Part shown: piece after piece, positions 43,086 to 52,295 of the stretch | Layout: the number at the start of each line of letters is the position of its first letter | Position numbering within the stretch: the stretch's first letter is position 1 | Notes under the pieces: model-generated | Databases searched by the model: none | Seen by the model: only the letters and a program-made list of their open reading frames with translations | What the model was told of the DNA's origin: nothing | Assembly: GCA_964426135.1 (NCBI GenBank) | Contig: CAYRPN010000001.1 | Span: forward strand, 1 to 64,000 | DNA: 64,000 bases | Source of the DNA: CAYRPN01 sp964426135 | Lineage (GTDB): Bacteria; Planctomycetota; Phycisphaerae; Phycisphaerales; Phycisphaeraceae | Direction: 5' to 3' | Position numbers and translations under genes: made by a program

Positions 43086-43376
43086 ACCTGTGCCGGCATT
43101 TGCGCGCTTGAACCGTAGCCGCGTCGCTCCGAGCCTGATCCCCTTTTCCGGGTGGCCGGGGCTGGAGTCCGCGGAAGCCCCGGAAGGTCGCGCTTGCAAT
43201 TACAAAGTTTGCGGAAATCGTGATTCGGTGGAGCAAGGTGATCCGTTCCGGGGCATCCGCCGAGCCTCCTGCCCCGGCCACTCGACGAAAGCCTCCTGAC
43301 CCGGCCACCCGACGAAAGACTCTCAGGCACGGAGTGCCGCGGCTACAACGACGACAACGACAACGACGACGACGAC

Positions 43377-44072
43377 ATGCACGACCCCGCCGCCAACCCG
43401 CCGCAGCCTTCCGACGCCGACGAGGCGCTGGATCAGTTGCCGCCCGCGCTCGTGGCGAGCCTCCGCGAGCTGAACGCATCCGCGCCGCAGACGCCCGTGC
43501 GGCTGAACACACTCGACGCCGCCATCTTCGCCGCTGCGGACGAACATTTCGCGGCGGCAGCACCCATCGCCTCGCATACCGATCTCCGAATCCCCAATCC
43601 CGACTCCCGCCCCTCCGCTTCCCCCGTCCTCGCCGCGATCGGCCCGCGCCGAGGCTATCGCATCGCCGCCGGCCTCCTCGCGCTGGCGGCGGCGATTGCC
43701 CTGGCGGTCATCCTGCCGGGCGTGTTCAGCAACGTGCCCAGCGACACCGGCGATCAGGAGCGGACTCGCAGGAGCACCGACCCGCGCATCAACCCGCCGG
43801 CCGCCTTCGCCGAGGCGGACCTCAACCGTGACGGCCAAGTCAACCTGCTCGACGCCTACCTGCTGCAGCGACGCATCGAAATGCAGGCCAGGCTCGAATC
43901 CGCGTGGGATCTGACGCGCGACGGCGTCGTGGACCAGCGCGATGTGCAGGCGATCGCGACGAAGTCGGTCAAGCTGCCGCCGAGTGGTGCGAGTGCGGCG
44001 CCGACGAATGCGGAGCACGTGCCGACAGGCGGGGCGAGTTCACTCGCCCCGGCGGAAAGGGGGCGGTTGTGA
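43377..44072 (+). CDS. Single-pass membrane protein with dockerin-type EF-hand pair; possible anti-sigma factor
   Basis: In this 231-residue protein a cytoplasmic N-terminal 95 residues (PPALVASLRELNAS) are followed by one membrane helix (IAAGLLALAAAIALAVILPG). Outside are two Ca-binding loops typical of dockerin (DLNRDGQVNLLDAYLLQRRI and DLTRDGVVDQRDVQAIA). The position immediately after an ECF-like sigma gene suggests that the cytoplasmic part holds the sigma factor and the dockerin senses or docks an exported partner. That is inference. The upstream 291-bp gap has GACGAAAG repeats and no gene. The stop overlaps the next start (GTGA). Confidence 0.8.
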   Translation: MHDPAANPPQPSDADEALDQLPPALVASLRELNASAPQTPVRLNTLDAAIFAAADEHFAAAAPIASHTDLRIPNPDSRPSASPVLAAIGPRRGYRIAAGLLALAAAIALAVILPGVFSNVPSDTGDQERTRRSTDPRINPPAAFAEADLNRDGQVNLLDAYLLQRRIEMQARLESAWDLTRDGVVDQRDVQAIATKSVKLPPSGASAAPTNAEHVPTGGASSLAPAERGRL

Positions 44073-44773
44073 AGAGGATGTTTGTGGTAACGCTGGCGAT
44101 CGCCTCGCTGCTGAGCGCGATCTTGAACGCGGCGGTCTGGTCCCCTCTCCCCTCAGGGGAGAGGGCTAGGGTGAGGGGTGAAAGCAACGAAGGCGTTGGT
44201 GCGACGAATCAACAACTTGCGTCATCGCGAGATCGAGGCGCGTTTGAAAATTTGAACGTCCCGACCCTCACCCCAGCCCTCTCCCTAAGAGGGAGAGGGG
44301 GCCGGAGCGACGATGGCTCGACGCTTGTCGCCGCCGCCGCTCCAATCCGTTTCGCCGCGATCGACATCATCATCGATACGAAGGATCAGCCGCTGGCGGT
44401 GTACCAGCTCGAGTTTGCGCCGGCCGATGCCGCCGATGCTTCGCGCGTCACCTTCGTGGGCATCGAAGGCGGCGAACACGAAGCCTTCCGCGCCGCGCCG
44501 CACTACGACCCATCCGCGATCCAGCAGGAACGCGTCATCATCGGTGCCTTCAACACCGCCGAAGGCGACAAACTGCCGCGAGGCAAAGTGAAAGTCGCCA
44601 CGATTCATGTGCAGGTCACCGGCGCCCCTGGCGCCCCCGATGCAGCAGGAGCGGACGACAAATCGCCGCCGCCGCTGCCGAAGTTCAACGTCAAGCTCAC
44701 CGTATCCGCCACGGTGGATGGCAAAGCGATCGACGCAACCGCGACGACTCAAGTCAAGGGGACGCAACTATGA
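44069..44773 (+). CDS. Exported protein, possibly cohesin-like
   Basis: The 234-residue protein starts with GTG 44069 (overlap GTGA) or ATG 44078. A signal-type hydrophobic stretch (MFVVTLAIASLLSAILNAAV) is followed by a repeat-encoded insert (SPLPSGERARVRGE, LTPALSLRGRGG). Residues 90-200 are a beta-rich domain with alternating hydrophobics (IRFAAIDIIIDTKDQ, VYQLEFAPADAADA, KVKVATIHVQVTG). The pattern recalls cohesin or CBM-like beta-sandwiches, which bind dockerins, and the gene sits between a dockerin and a VWA gene. The family call is tentative. Confidence 0.6.
   Translation: MKRMFVVTLAIASLLSAILNAAVWSPLPSGERARVRGESNEGVGATNQQLASSRDRGAFENLNVPTLTPALSLRGRGGRSDDGSTLVAAAAPIRFAAIDIIIDTKDQPLAVYQLEFAPADAADASRVTFVGIEGGEHEAFRAAPHYDPSAIQQERVIIGAFNTAEGDKLPRGKVKVATIHVQVTGAPGAPDAAGADDKSPPPLPKFNVKLTVSATVDGKAIDATATTQVKGTQL
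44141..44305. repeat. Paired inverted hairpin element, CCCCTCTCCC type, inside the cohesin-like gene
   Basis: The left hairpin TCCCCTCTCCCCTCAGGGGA then GAGGGCTAGGGTGAGGGG (44141-44178) is inverted at the right as CCCTCACCCCAGCCCTCTCC then CTAAGAGGGAGAGGGG (to 44301). The core is about 85 bp. The full element is in frame and forms residues 25-79 or so of the protein. Confidence 0.9.
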
Positions 44774-47034
44774 ATTCGACACACCGAGCTTTCGTGGCCT
44801 GCAAGCTGGCACTGGGATTGTTCGTTATCTCCGTCTGCGTGGTGGGTATCCTCGGACTCAGCGGCTGCACAGGTTACGAGCCGAGCGCGTCGGCGCGGGC
44901 TCTGTACAAGGCCGAGACGGGCATGTCGCCGATGATCGCGCCGCATGGATCGCTCGGTACGCCTGTCGCTGACCGTTCGCATTCCACGGCTCTCGAATCA
45001 CTTCGCAACAGCACCGGTCCAGCCGACGAACTCTGGGTCATTTCGCGCCCAGGCCAAGCCATTGCTCGCAACTCGCGCGACGAAGCGCCAGGCTCCGGAT
45101 CGCTCGTGGTCGAACGGCCCGCCGCGCTGCGCGATCCCGCCCAGCCCGACGATCAGCCGCGCACCATCCCCGTCCCGCTCAAGCACACCGCTGTCAAGGC
45201 GAACATCACCGCGTACATCGCCACCGTCGATGTCACGCAGCAGTTCCACAATCCCTTCGATTCGAAGATCGAAGCGGTGTACGTCTTCCCGCTGCCGGAG
45301 AACGGCGCGGTGAACGAGTTCGTCATGACCATCGGCGAGCGCAAGATTCGCGGCATCATCCGCGAGCGCGCCGAGGCGGAGAAGATTTACTACGAGGCCC
45401 GCGCCCAGGGTTACAACGCAGCGCTGATGACGCAGGAGCGGCCGAATATTTTCACGCAGCGCGTCGCCAACATCGAACCGGGCAAGGCGATCGACATTCA
45501 CATCCGCTACTTCCACACGCTCTCCTATGGGGATGGCTGGTATGAGTTCGCGTTCCCGATGGTGGTCGGCCCGCGCTTCAATCCGCCGCACACGGCAGCG
45601 GCGGGCGACGGCATCGGCGCGGTGGGACGCACGCAGGCCGGGGGCGCCGGGGGCGCCGGGGGCAGCGGGCAGCGCACGGAGGTGCAGTACCTGCGGCCCA
45701 ACGAGCGCAGCGGCCACGACATCAGCCTCGCCGTGGACTTGGACGCGGGCGTGGCGATCGAGGAACTCGTCTGCAACTCGCACCAGATCAGGCACACACC
45801 GGTGAAGGACGGTCGGGTGCAGGTGACGCTGGATGCGGCGGACACGATTCCGAACAAGGATTTCGTCCTGCGTTACCGCGTGGCGGGCGACCGCATCAAG
45901 AGCAACCTGCTCGTGCAGCGCGATCCGAAGGGCGGTTCGTCAGGCGGCTACTTCACGCTGATGATCTATCCGCCGGCGGACCTGAAGCACCTGCCGCGGC
46001 AGCCGATGGAGATGGTCTTCGTGCTCGACTGCTCCGGCTCGATGGATGGCTACCCGATTCAGAAATCCAAGGAAGCGATCCGCCACGCGCTCAAGACGAT
46101 GAACGGGCAGGACACGTTCCAGATGATCAACTTCTCTAACAGCGCCCGCCAACTCGGCGCGACGCCGCTGCCGGTGAATGAGCTGAGCGTGCGGGCCGGG
46201 TTGAACTACGTGAACGGGCTTAACAGCGAAGGCGGCACGATGATGATCGAGGGCGTCAAGGCGGCGCTCGATTTTCCCGCAAGCGAAGGCCGGCAGCGCG
46301 TGGTGGCGTTCCTGACGGACGGCTACATCGGCAACGAGGCGGAAATCCTCGGCGAAATGCACAAGCGTCTGAACGGCGCGAAAGTCTTCAGCTTCGGCAT
46401 CGGCTCCAGCGTGAATCGCTACCTGATCGAGAGCATGGCCAGGCTCGGGCGCGGCGCGGTGGCGTACGTCGGCCCCAATGACGACGGAGCGCAGGTGATG
46501 GATGCGTTCTTCCAACGCGTCTCCCATCCCGCGCTGACCGATGTCGCCATCGACTTCGGCGGCATGCGGGTGCGCGAGGTGTTTCCGAAGAAGCTGCCCG
46601 ACCTCTACGTGGGCAGGCCCGTGCTGGTCGTGGGCCGGTACGAAGGCGAAGCGCCGACCATGGTGCGCATCAGGGGCAAGGCGGGGCGCGAGGAACTGGC
46701 GATGGATGTGCCGGTCAACGGCGTCGGCACGCCGCTGAACGCGGTTGCCGGCGGCGCGACGGAGAACGGCCAGGCCATCGGCGGGATTGCCGCGGTCTGG
46801 GCCCGCACGCAGATACAAGACCTCTCCGACCAGCTCACGCACACCAACGATCCGCACGGCGAATTGCCCACGCAAATCAAGCGCGTGGCAATCGATTATT
46901 CGCTCTTGAGCGCGTACACGGCTTTCATCGCGGTGGACTCATCTCGCCGCACCGAAGGCGCCACTGGCACGACGGTGCCGGTGCCGGTGCCGACACCGCA
47001 GGGCGTGAAATATGAGACGACGGTGCGCGAGTGA
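44770..47034 (+). CDS. VIT and VWA domain lipoprotein
   Basis: The 754-residue protein has a lipoprotein signal with lipobox LSGC at residue 33. A VIT domain (residues 125-290, with VTQQFHNPFDSKIEAVYVFP and IFTQRVANIEPGKAID) is followed by a von Willebrand A domain starting MEMVFVLDCSGSMDG near residue 415, whose DxSxS metal site is intact. The C-terminus ends with a Pro-rich tail. A GAGGAGG stretch near residue 295 comes from a GGGGGCGCC array. VIT-VWA proteins mediate surface protein interactions and occur in envelope-sorting or predation gene sets. The ATGA overlap with the previous gene supports one operon from 42414. Confidence 0.9.
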   Translation: MNSTHRAFVACKLALGLFVISVCVVGILGLSGCTGYEPSASARALYKAETGMSPMIAPHGSLGTPVADRSHSTALESLRNSTGPADELWVISRPGQAIARNSRDEAPGSGSLVVERPAALRDPAQPDDQPRTIPVPLKHTAVKANITAYIATVDVTQQFHNPFDSKIEAVYVFPLPENGAVNEFVMTIGERKIRGIIRERAEAEKIYYEARAQGYNAALMTQERPNIFTQRVANIEPGKAIDIHIRYFHTLSYGDGWYEFAFPMVVGPRFNPPHTAAAGDGIGAVGRTQAGGAGGAGGSGQRTEVQYLRPNERSGHDISLAVDLDAGVAIEELVCNSHQIRHTPVKDGRVQVTLDAADTIPNKDFVLRYRVAGDRIKSNLLVQRDPKGGSSGGYFTLMIYPPADLKHLPRQPMEMVFVLDCSGSMDGYPIQKSKEAIRHALKTMNGQDTFQMINFSNSARQLGATPLPVNELSVRAGLNYVNGLNSEGGTMMIEGVKAALDFPASEGRQRVVAFLTDGYIGNEAEILGEMHKRLNGAKVFSFGIGSSVNRYLIESMARLGRGAVAYVGPNDDGAQVMDAFFQRVSHPALTDVAIDFGGMRVREVFPKKLPDLYVGRPVLVVGRYEGEAPTMVRIRGKAGREELAMDVPVNGVGTPLNAVAGGATENGQAIGGIAAVWARTQIQDLSDQLTHTNDPHGELPTQIKRVAIDYSLLSAYTAFIAVDSSRRTEGATGTTVPVPVPTPQGVKYETTVRE

Positions 47035-47044
47035 TGGGCCAATG

Positions 47045-47240
47045 GCGGCAGCTATCAGCCATGAGCCATGAGCCATCAGGCGTTAGCCGTTTAGCGACGG
47101 GGCTTGCCCCGTTCTTTGGTCTACCGAGGCATCTCCGCACGAGCGCGAGGAGCCGTGCAAGAATAATTCCGAAGTTCCGACTTGCTCCGCTCCCGGCCGG
47201 ACGACTTGGAAAGTCGTCCCACATGCGATGTTGATCCTGC
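47045..47240. repeat. AGCCATGAGCC array, TTTAGC hairpin and GGACGACTT repeat
   Basis: Three elements in series: CAGCCATGAGCCATGAGCC units (47056-47090), the hairpin TTTAGCGACGGGGC/TTGCCCCGTTC (47092-47116) and a second copy of the GGAGCCGTGCAAGA to CACATGCGATGTTG repeat known from 10680-10770. The other 290 bp before the next gene contain a loose inverted repeat near 47310-47365 and otherwise no signal. Confidence 0.83.
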
Positions 47241-47530
47241 CCCGTTTCCACGAGGTTTCCGAGCGGTAATCGCCCGCAACCGTTCGCGCCCTCACCCACC
47301 GCCCAATTCGCGCAGCACGCGAAGAATTGATTTTCTTCGCGTGCTTTGCGTCCTTGCGCGAGGCATCTCATCCAGAATGTGCGATGGATCGCCGGGCGAT
47401 CCGCAACCTTGGACGCGGTTTGTGCAATGCCCGTTTGGAGTTTCGGCCGGCAGATGCCAGAATGCGGCGCTGCGGCTGAAGCACTCGCTTTCCCGCGACC
47501 GATGTTTCCTCACCTTCGGAAAAGAGCCTC

Positions 47531-50500
47531 ATGAAAACGCTTCCCTCGCTGATGTTGATCGCACTGGCACTGGTCACGCTCACCGCGCTAGTGTGGGAGC
47601 CGGCGGCCCTCACCGCCCAGCCCGCCAAGCAAAAAGCCAAGGACAAGGCCAAGGCGGGCGAAAGCGCCGAACCCACGCCCGAGTGGCTCTGGCTCAAGGG
47701 CGCGGAGAAGCCCGATCAGGTCATTCACCTCCGCAAGACCTTCGAGATCACCGGCCCCGTCGCCAAGGACAAGGGCGGCTGGCTCATCGCCACGGCTGAC
47801 AACGTCGTGACCGTGTACGTCAACGGCAAGAAGGTGCTCGCCCACAGCGAATGGCAGACCGCCCCGCGCGTCGATGTCACCGACGCCCTCAAGCCCGGCA
47901 AGAACGTCATCGCTGTGCAGGCGCAGAACGAAGCCACCGGCGCCGCCGGCGTGCTCGTGAAACTCGGCATCATGCCCGAAGGCGGCAAGCGCTGGTTCGT
48001 CGTCAGCGACGCAAGCTGGAAAGCGATCGAGAAAGTCACCGGCAACGAATGGCTTGCCGCGGATTTCAACGACGCCCAGTGGGTCTCGGCGCAGAGCCTG
48101 GGCAAGCTCGGCATCGCGCCCTGGGGCGAAGTCATCGCAGGCCAGCCCGGCACCGCCAAGGGCGGCGCGGGCGCCGCCACTTCCCCCGAATCGCTCAAGC
48201 TCCTGCCCGGTTTCAAGGCGGAGTTGCTGCACAGCGTGCCCAAGGGTGAGCAGGGATCGTGGGTGAATCTCTGCGTCGATGGCAAGGGCAGGCTCATCGC
48301 GTCGAACCAGAACGGTCTGCTCTACCGCATCACCGTCGATAAGCCGGAGAAGGGCAAGGTCGAGATCGAGCCGATCGAGGTCTACGTCCAGGAGAACGGC
48401 CAGAAGAAAGGCCAGCCCATCGGCAAGGCGCACGGCTTGTGCTGGGCGTACGACGCGCTCTACGTCGTCATCTGCGACGGCGGCGGCGTGGGCAACGGAC
48501 TCTATCGCCTGACTGACACGGACAAGGACGACAAGCTCGACAAGGCGGAGTTCCTCAAAGCCCTGGCAGGCGGCGGCGAGCACGGCCCGCACGCGGTGCG
48601 CCTTGGGCCCGACGGCAAGCTCTGGGTCATGGCGGGCAATCACACCAATCTGCCCGCGCCCATTGCCGCCAACTCCGCGTCGAAGAACTGGGCTGAGGAT
48701 CACCTCCTCCCCCGCAATCCCGACGGCAACGGACACGCCACCGGACGCATGGCGCCCGGCGGATGGATCTGCAAGACCGACAAGGACGGCAAGGAGTGGG
48801 AACTCTTCTGCCACGGCTTCCGCAATGAGTTCGATTACGACTGGAACCACGACGGCGAAATCTTCACCTACGACTCGGACATGGAATGGGACACCGGCGT
48901 GCCGTGGTACCGCCCGACACGCGTCAACCACTGCGTCAGCGGCGCTGAGTTCGGCTGGCGCTACGGCACCGGCAAGTGGCCCGCGTACTACCCGGACAGC
49001 CTGGGCGCGACGTTCGATGTCGGCCGCGGCTGCCCCACCGGCGTGACCAGCGGGCGCGGCGCCAAGTTCCCCGCCAAGTACCAGAAGGCCATCTACATCC
49101 TCGACTGGACCTTCGGCAAGCTCTACGCCATTCACCCGCAACCCCAGGGCTCGGGCTACACCGCGACCTCGGAAGTCTTCGTCGAAGGCAAGCCGCTGCC
49201 GCTGACCGATGCGGTGATCGGCAACGACGGCGCGATGTACTTCACCATCGGCGGCCGCGGCACGCAGAGCGGCCTTTATCGCGTGACCTACGAAGGCGAC
49301 GAGTCCACCGCGCTCGTGCCCAATGTGGAGGACAGCAACGGCAAGGAAGCACGCGCCACCCGCCGCATGCTCGAATCTTTCCACGGCAAGCAGGACGACA
49401 AGGCTGTGGCGGCCGCCTGGCCCTACCTCAACAGCAGCGACCGCAACCTGCGCTTCGCCGCTCGCGTCGCCATCGAATGGCAGGCCCCGGAAACCTGGGT
49501 GAACAAGGCCTTCGCCGAGACGAAGCCCACGGCCCTGATCAACGCGATCGTTGCCGTCGCCCGCACCAATGACAAGGCGCTGCTCGGCAAGGCAATCGAG
49601 GCGCTCAACAAGCTGCAACTCGCTCGCCTCACCGAAGAGCAGCAACTCGAGGCGATCCGCGCCTACGGCCTGTGCTTCATCCGGCTCGGCGCGCCGCTCG
49701 AAAAGAACGGCGCCGCCGGCGAACCGGACAGCGCCCTGGCCTCAGCCGTGGCGAAGAAAATCGCCCCGCTCTTCCCGGGCAACAGCGAGTTCGTCAACCG
49801 CGAGGCGGCTACCCTGCTGATCTACCTCCGCGATCCGAAAGCCCCCGCCAAGGCCCTGACCCACATGGCGGGCCTGCTTACACAGGAGGACCAGTTCTAC
49901 TACGCCTTCATCCTGCGCCACGCGAAGGCGGGCTGGACGAACGAGCTGCGCACCGCGCACTTCTCCTGGATGAATCTGGCCGGCTCGAAATACTCCGGCG
50001 GCAACAGCTTCAAGAAGTTCATCGAGCAGATTCGCCGGGACACGCAGACGAACATGAGCGACGGCGAGAAGACCGCGCTGGCGGATGTCATCAAGGGCCA
50101 GGGCAACGTGCAGGTGGTCAAGGAAACCACGCCCCGCCAGTTCGTCCACAACTGGCAGATGGATGACCTGGCCCCGGTCATCGCCAACGCCACCACCGGC
50201 CGCAATTTCGAGCGCGGCAAGGCGGCGTTCGAAGCGGCGCAGTGCTCCAAGTGCCACCGCTTCAACAACGACGGCGGCTCCACCGGCCCCGATCTCACCA
50301 CGCTGGGCAATCGCTTCGCGCCGGCTGACGTGCTCGAAGCGATCATCCTGCCGTCCAAGGTCGTCTCCGACCAGTACGCACCCACCGAAGTCCGCACCAA
50401 GGATGGCGAAGTCTTCCTCGGACCCGTCATGGCGGAGGATGCCGACAGCGTCAGCATCATGACCAATCCCTACGGCGGCGAACCGGTCAAGGTCGCCAAG

Positions 50501-50644
50501 AAAGACATCGAAACCCGCGGCCTCGCCAAGACCTCCCTCATGCCCACCGGCCTGATGAGCATCCTGCAGAAGGACGAAGTTCTCGACCTGATTGCATACC
50601 TCCGCGCTGGCGGGAACAAGAACGATAAGGCGTTTGCAAAATGA
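47531..50644 (+). CDS. Exported PVC-type haem protein with dehydrogenase-like propeller
   Basis: The 1037-residue protein opens with a signal peptide (residues 1-30, ending near ALTAQ). Residues 50-190 form a galactose-binding-like beta domain (KTFEITGPVAKDKGGWLIAT, VTVYVNGKKVLAH). The PVC-type propeller spans about residues 215-590 (DTDKDDKLDKAEF, GHATGRMAPGGWICKTDKDG, GLYRVTYEG). An HEAT-like helical stretch follows, then a C-terminal cytochrome c-like domain with CSKCH at about residue 910 and GPDLTTLGNRF, with Met in VMAEDADSVSIM as a possible axial ligand. This layout is the classical planctomycete membrane-bound dehydrogenase/haem protein, presumably oxidising sugars and passing electrons to a periplasmic chain. 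Substrate unknown. Confidence 0.88.
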   Translation: MKTLPSLMLIALALVTLTALVWEPAALTAQPAKQKAKDKAKAGESAEPTPEWLWLKGAEKPDQVIHLRKTFEITGPVAKDKGGWLIATADNVVTVYVNGKKVLAHSEWQTAPRVDVTDALKPGKNVIAVQAQNEATGAAGVLVKLGIMPEGGKRWFVVSDASWKAIEKVTGNEWLAADFNDAQWVSAQSLGKLGIAPWGEVIAGQPGTAKGGAGAATSPESLKLLPGFKAELLHSVPKGEQGSWVNLCVDGKGRLIASNQNGLLYRITVDKPEKGKVEIEPIEVYVQENGQKKGQPIGKAHGLCWAYDALYVVICDGGGVGNGLYRLTDTDKDDKLDKAEFLKALAGGGEHGPHAVRLGPDGKLWVMAGNHTNLPAPIAANSASKNWAEDHLLPRNPDGNGHATGRMAPGGWICKTDKDGKEWELFCHGFRNEFDYDWNHDGEIFTYDSDMEWDTGVPWYRPTRVNHCVSGAEFGWRYGTGKWPAYYPDSLGATFDVGRGCPTGVTSGRGAKFPAKYQKAIYILDWTFGKLYAIHPQPQGSGYTATSEVFVEGKPLPLTDAVIGNDGAMYFTIGGRGTQSGLYRVTYEGDESTALVPNVEDSNGKEARATRRMLESFHGKQDDKAVAAAWPYLNSSDRNLRFAARVAIEWQAPETWVNKAFAETKPTALINAIVAVARTNDKALLGKAIEALNKLQLARLTEEQQLEAIRAYGLCFIRLGAPLEKNGAAGEPDSALASAVAKKIAPLFPGNSEFVNREAATLLIYLRDPKAPAKALTHMAGLLTQEDQFYYAFILRHAKAGWTNELRTAHFSWMNLAGSKYSGGNSFKKFIEQIRRDTQTNMSDGEKTALADVIKGQGNVQVVKETTPRQFVHNWQMDDLAPVIANATTGRNFERGKAAFEAAQCSKCHRFNNDGGSTGPDLTTLGNRFAPADVLEAIILPSKVVSDQYAPTEVRTKDGEVFLGPVMAEDADSVSIMTNPYGGEPVKVAKKDIETRGLAKTSLMPTGLMSILQKDEVLDLIAYLRAGGNKNDKAFAK

Positions 50645-50710
50645 CGCCTGCGGCGACTGTGCGACGCATCCGGCCTTTGTGCGACGCAACCGGCGCTCGT
50701 ACGACGCATC

Positions 50711-50751
50711 CGGCCCCCTCTCCCACCGGGAGAGGGCTGGGGTGAGGGCCG
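50711..50751. repeat. CCCCTCTCCC hairpin repeat and GTGCGACGCATCCGG copies
   Basis: One hairpin copy (CCCCCTCTCCCACCGGGAGA, then GGGCTGGGGTGAGGGCCGG) is preceded by three imperfect copies of GTGCGACGCATCCGGC at 50660-50715. They lie between the haem protein gene and its terminator. Confidence 0.83.
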
Positions 50752-50800
50752 GGAAGCCCCATGCATGGTTGTCCAGATGTGATCCCAATGTCTAACTGCA

Positions 50801-50829
50801 GACGCCGCACCGTGCGGCGTCTTTTTTTT
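50801..50829 (+). terminator. Rho-independent terminator
   Basis: The stem GACGCCGCA/TGCGGCGTC is followed by eight T residues. It lies about 155 bases after the stop of the haem protein gene, beyond a repeat. Confidence 0.92.
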
Positions 50830-50936
50830 CATCGCACCGACAGTTCGCCGCGCAGCACGCGGCCATCCGCACTGATCCGCCAATCTCACCGGCGCGAGGC
50901 GCCGCCGTGCCGAGTCGTTTCCACTACCATCTCCGC

Positions 50937-52274
50937 ATGCGATTGCCGAATCTCCTCGCATCCCGCGCCGGCCGGTTGTTCGCGTTCTTCTGTCTCTACA
51001 TGACTGAAGGCATTCCGCTGGGTTTCACCGCCACCGCCGTCGCCACGCAGATGCGCCGGCAGAACATGGACCCGGAGCAGATCGGGCGATTCGTCGCCAC
51101 GCTCTATCTGCCGTGGGCGTGGAAGTGGCTTGTCGGCCCGATCGTCGACGTGGTGTACGTGCAGCGCTTCGGCCGGCGCCGCGGCTGGATCCTGGCGATG
51201 CAGATCCTCATGGCCCTGGCGCTGGCGGTGAGCATGGGAGTCGACTTCGTGGGCAGCTTCGCCCTGTTCACCGGCATCATCTTCGTGATGAACTGCTTCG
51301 GCGCGACGCAGGATGTCGCCATCGACGCCCTGGCCGTGCAGGTGCTCTCGGAGAAGGAGCGCGGCGTCGCCAACGGCTTCATGTTCGCCGGCGCGTACAT
51401 CGGCAACGCCGTGGGCGGATCGGGCGTGCTGTACCTGACGGAGTATGCGGGGTTCAGCACGGCGTCACTGCTGGTGCTCGCTTCGCTGGCCGCCGTCACG
51501 CTGTTCATCGCGCTGCCGATGCGCGAGGGCCGCAGCGACGCGATGCACCCGCACGCCGGCGCCGCCCTGCACCTGATCGCAGGCCAGATTCGAGACTACT
51601 CCGTGCAGGCGATCCGCGCCTTCACCGGCACCCGGCAGGCGATGATCGCCGTGGCTTTCGCGCTGCTGCCCGCGGGGGCGCTGTCGCTCTCCCTGAGCAT
51701 CGGATCCAACATCCCCGTCGAACTGGGCATGAGCGACGGCAGCATCGCCAACCTCGGCCTGCTCTCGGCCATCCTTTCGGCCGCCGGCTGCATCGCGGGC
51801 GGCTGGCTCTCCGACCGGTTCGGCCGGCGGAAGATGATCGCGCTCTACATCGTCGCCACCACCGTGCCCGTCTTCGCTTTCGCCGCGATCATGCACCAGC
51901 ACGGCTGGATCATGCCCATCGACGTGAAAGCCCCCGACAAGCCCCTGGCGCCCGACTCGCTCGTCGCCGCGCTGTGGTACACCACGATGGCGTACGCCCT
52001 GTTCCAGGGCCTGATGTACGGCACGCGCACCGCCCTGTTCATGGACATCTGCACCCCCGCCGTCGCCGCCACCCAGTTCACCGCGTACATGGCGCTGTTG
52101 AACCTGACGACGGCGTACTCCGCCTGGTGGCAGGGCAGCAGCGCGAAACACAACGGCTATCCGGCGACGCTGGCGCTGGACGCGGCGGTCGGCGTGGCGT
52201 GTTTGGCGCTGTTGCCGTTCTTGAGCAAGGTGAAGCATGTCGAAACCGCGGCGCTGCGGAGCGCGCATGCCTGA
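50937..52274 (+). CDS. MFS transporter, AmpG-like
   Basis: The 445-residue protein has about twelve hydrophobic segments. The N-terminal part reads LYMTEGIPLGFTATAVATQM, followed by WAWKWLVGPIVDVVYV and FGATQDVAIDALAVQVL. These are typical of the AmpG/SLC33 branch of the major facilitator family, which imports muropeptides or carries acyl-CoA-type substrates. In a peptidoglycan-containing organism a muropeptide recycling role is possible but unproven. ATG 50937 is preferred over GTG 50907. The gene converges with the next one, with a gap of only 21 bases. Confidence 0.85.
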   Translation: MRLPNLLASRAGRLFAFFCLYMTEGIPLGFTATAVATQMRRQNMDPEQIGRFVATLYLPWAWKWLVGPIVDVVYVQRFGRRRGWILAMQILMALALAVSMGVDFVGSFALFTGIIFVMNCFGATQDVAIDALAVQVLSEKERGVANGFMFAGAYIGNAVGGSGVLYLTEYAGFSTASLLVLASLAAVTLFIALPMREGRSDAMHPHAGAALHLIAGQIRDYSVQAIRAFTGTRQAMIAVAFALLPAGALSLSLSIGSNIPVELGMSDGSIANLGLLSAILSAAGCIAGGWLSDRFGRRKMIALYIVATTVPVFAFAAIMHQHGWIMPIDVKAPDKPLAPDSLVAALWYTTMAYALFQGLMYGTRTALFMDICTPAVAATQFTAYMALLNLTTAYSAWWQGSSAKHNGYPATLALDAAVGVACLALLPFLSKVKHVETAALRSAHA

Positions 52275-52295
52275 GCGGCGCGATTGGCCGTGGCG

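Noticed and set aside
47588..49645. 685-codon minus-strand frame over the haem protein gene
   Set aside because: Antisense shadow of the conserved propeller; no family motif.
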